A stretch of DNA of 8,649 nt, taken from positions 1 to 8,649 of the forward strand of contig DAOWGA010000286.1 of assembly GCA_030637665.1 (NCBI GenBank). Direction: 5' to 3'. The notes below the pieces were generated by a model. That model saw only the letters and a list, made by a program, of their open reading frames with translations. It was not told the DNA's origin and ran no database searches. The stretch comes from Lysobacterales bacterium (GTDB taxonomy: Bacteria; Pseudomonadota; Gammaproteobacteria; Xanthomonadales; SZUA-36). Positions within the stretch are counted from its first letter, which is position 1. Each line of letters begins with the position of its first letter. This document shows, piece by piece, positions 6,824 to 8,649 of this stretch. Made by a program: the position numbers and the translations under genes.

Positions 6824-8637
6824 GCGGCAACCTCCGAATCCTGGTGCGTAATGACGCCGGTCACCACGCATTCGCTGGGAATTGGCATACCGTTGTAATG
6901 CAGGATGGACACCAGTCGGTCGGCGATGTCGTTGTACTCCAGCATCAGCAGGGATTTCATTTGTGCGTCGCGATTTTGCTCCACAACGAAAACGGTATCG
7001 TGCTCTTGCAGGAAGTTCTCCACTTCCCGGGTGAATGGAAAAGCCCTGATTCTGAGGTAATCCAAATAGATGCCCTGCTCCGCCAGACGATCGCGGGCTT
7101 CGATCACTGCGCCATCCGAACTGCCATAGGCAACAATACCCAAACGGGTGGGCCGCTCAGCCTTGCTGAGCACCGCGTCCGGCACCAGTAACTTGGCCGT
7201 TTCCCACTTCACCAGCAGGCGGTCTATCACGTCCTGGTACGCGTCCGAATCCTCGGTATAGGCGCCATAGCGGTTATGGCCGGAACCACGCGCGAAATAA
7301 GCGCCCTTGGGATCCTCACCCGGCAATGTACGGTAAGTAATGCCGTCACCGTCGACATCCAGGTAACGAATGAAGCGCTCCATCGTGGCCAGTTCTTCCG
7401 GGCCCAGCATCTTGCCGCGGTCCGGGCGGTAGCTGTCGTCCCAGGTCAGTTCCGGGATCATCCAGTCGTTCATGCCGATATCCAGGTCGGACAGCATGAA
7501 TACGGGTGTCTGCAGACGCTCTGCCAGGTCGAAGATAGTCACAGCCATTTCGAAGCATTCGTGCGGATTGGCCGGGAACAGGATCGGATGCCGCGTATCG
7601 CCGTGCGAAGCGTAAGCGCAGAGCATCACATCACTTTGCTGGGTGCGCGTCGGCATGCCCGTGGAAGGGCCCACACGCTGAACATTGATGAATACGGACG
7701 GAATTTCGGCGTAGTAGGCGAAGCCGATAAATTCGCTCATCAGCGAAATTCCCGGGCCCGAAGTGGGCGTGAACGCGCGTGCGCCGACCCAGTTGGCCCC
7801 CACCACCATGCCGGCGGCCGCCAGTTCGTCCTCCGCCTGAATGATGCAAAACAGTTTGTCGCCGGTTTCCGGGTCAGTGCGGAATACTTCACAATACTTC
7901 GTGAAACTGTCCATCACCGAGGTAGAGGGTGTAATCGGATACCAGGCGCCCACGGTGGCGCCGGCGTAGACACAACCCAGACCAATGGCCTCGTTGCCGT
8001 TGATCAGGATGTTCCCGCTGTTATCGCCCATGGTTTCGGCGCGCACCGGCAGTGGGCAGGTGAAATTTTCGGCTGCATAATCATAGCCCAGCATGATGGC
8101 CTCGAGGTTGCTCTCCACCAGTTTGGGCTTGCTGGCGAAGGTTTCTTCCAGCAGGCTGCGCATGCCGTCAAGGTCGATATCGAGCAGCGCGGTCAGCACC
8201 CCCACGTAGGCCACGTTCTTCATCAGGATACGGGTGCGTGCTGTTTTAAAGATTTCGTTGCAAAGCCTGGCAAGAGGCACGCCCAGCACGGTGATATCAA
8301 GGCGGTGCAAGGCGGTCTCACGCGGCCAGGTGGAATCGTAAATCAGAAAACCACCCGGGTTAACTTCTTCCAGGTCTTTCTGATAGGTCTGGGCGTTCAT
8401 CGCCACCATCACATCCACCTGACCGGAGCGCGACATATAGCAAGCGTGGTTGGCGCGAATCTCGTACCAGGTCGGCAAGCCCTGAATATTGGACGGGAAC
8501 AGGTTCTTGCCGGTCACCGGAACGCCCATACGAAACAGGGCCTTCATCAGCAGGCCATTGGCGCTGGCCGAGCCAGTGCCGTTGACCGTGGCAATTTTCA
8601 GGACAAAGTCGTTTATCCGGCTTTGCGTTGCTGGCAT
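6820..8637 (-). CDS. korA: 2-oxoacid:ferredoxin oxidoreductase, fused gamma-alpha subunit (KorA-like)
   Basis: Larger subunit of the KorAB enzyme, 605 residues (about 66 kDa). The first 195 or so residues form the gamma-type domain, with VNGTGSASANGLL (18-30) and GLPTWYEIR (53-61). The alpha domain follows, with GNEAIGLGCVYAGATVGAWYPITPST ending at residue 239; YPITPST is the hallmark of this family. Further family stretches are QAEDELAAAGMVVGANW (267-283), TSGPGISLMSEFIGFAYYAE (292-311) and GPSTGMPTRTQQSD (323-336). The C-terminal domain (about 495-590) has GIVAYGSSDGAV and VVEQNRDAQM. The domain order matches two-subunit enzymes such as Thauera KorAB. The ATG at 8637 is preceded by GGTGA at six bases and by an in-frame TGA four codons upstream, so the gene is complete. 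Its promoter and any upstream gene lie outside the window. The acceptor is presumably a ferredoxin encoded elsewhere. Confidence 0.93.
   Translation of the reverse strand: MPATQSRINDFVLKIATVNGTGSASANGLLMKALFRMGVPVTGKNLFPSNIQGLPTWYEIRANHACYMSRSGQVDVMVAMNAQTYQKDLEEVNPGGFLIYDSTWPRETALHRLDITVLGVPLARLCNEIFKTARTRILMKNVAYVGVLTALLDIDLDGMRSLLEETFASKPKLVESNLEAIMLGYDYAAENFTCPLPVRAETMGDNSGNILINGNEAIGLGCVYAGATVGAWYPITPSTSVMDSFTKYCEVFRTDPETGDKLFCIIQAEDELAAAGMVVGANWVGARAFTPTSGPGISLMSEFIGFAYYAEIPSVFINVQRVGPSTGMPTRTQQSDVMLCAYASHGDTRHPILFPANPHECFEMAVTIFDLAERLQTPVFMLSDLDIGMNDWMIPELTWDDSYRPDRGKMLGPEELATMERFIRYLDVDGDGITYRTLPGEDPKGAYFARGSGHNRYGAYTEDSDAYQDVIDRLLVKWETAKLLVPDAVLSKAERPTRLGIVAYGSSDGAVIEARDRLAEQGIYLDYLRIRAFPFTREVENFLQEHDTVFVVEQNRDAQMKSLLMLEYNDIADRLVSILHYNGMPIPSECVVTGVITHQDSEVAA
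6830..6835 (-). promoter_or_regulatory. Ribosome binding site of korB
   Basis: A full-consensus GGAGGT lies inside the last codons of korA, six bases before the korB ATG at 6823. It decides the start in favour of this ATG over the one at 6871 and, together with the ATGA overlap, indicates translational coupling of the two subunits. Confidence 0.85.
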
Positions 8638-8643
8638 GGGCGC

Positions 8644-8648
8644 TCACC
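8644..8648 (-). promoter_or_regulatory. Ribosome binding site of korA
   Basis: GGTGA sits six bases before the korA ATG at the right-hand edge of the window. The TGA inside it is in frame with korA and closes the frame upstream, fixing the start. Whether it also ends a preceding gene cannot be seen. Confidence 0.55.
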
Positions 8649-8649
8649 A

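Noticed and set aside
5870..6898. 342-codon open frame on the plus strand opposite korB
   Set aside because: Antisense to korB through conserved catalytic motifs, with no recognisable domains; a shadow frame.

Overview
The window reads as an ordinary chromosomal piece of a gammaproteobacterium. All genes lie on the minus strand, so transcription runs from high to low coordinates. The AsnB protein has the same length as E. coli AsnB (554 residues) and closely similar motifs. The aspartokinase/homoserine dehydrogenase is the fused ThrA type, and the threonine synthase is of the E. coli type. A two-subunit 2-oxoacid:ferredoxin oxidoreductase argues against Enterobacterales and fits a free-living or marine gammaproteobacterium. 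The genus cannot be named from this sequence.

Layout in transcription order: (1) 8637-5768, korA-korB, a two-gene unit joined by an ATGA stop/start overlap. It encodes a TPP- and Fe-S-dependent 2-oxoacid:ferredoxin oxidoreductase, most likely acting on 2-oxoglutarate. (2) 5767-5348, a 420-bp intergenic region. It holds a pair of 29-bp inverted repeats (28/29 identical) 152 bp apart, resembling a foldback or MITE-like element, then a 7-bp dyad, a sigma70-like promoter and a possible 15-codon leader ORF just before asnB. (3) 5347-1, asnB-thrA-thrC, tightly packed and probably one operon; thrC runs off the left edge of the window.

The second operon groups two users of aspartate: AsnB (aspartate to asparagine) and ThrA (aspartate to aspartyl phosphate, and later aspartate semialdehyde to homoserine). 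ThrC makes threonine from O-phosphohomoserine. Homoserine kinase (thrB), which sits between thrA and thrC in the classical thrABC operon, is absent here and must be encoded elsewhere or replaced. KorAB acts at 2-oxoglutarate, close to aspartate/glutamate metabolism, but it is a separate transcription unit and any link is inference.

I see no defence system, CRISPR array, RNA gene or complete transposon. The parts worth a second look are the inverted-repeat element, the candidate asnB leader ORF, and the thrB-less thrA-thrC junction with a TTG start and a bridging mini-ORF.
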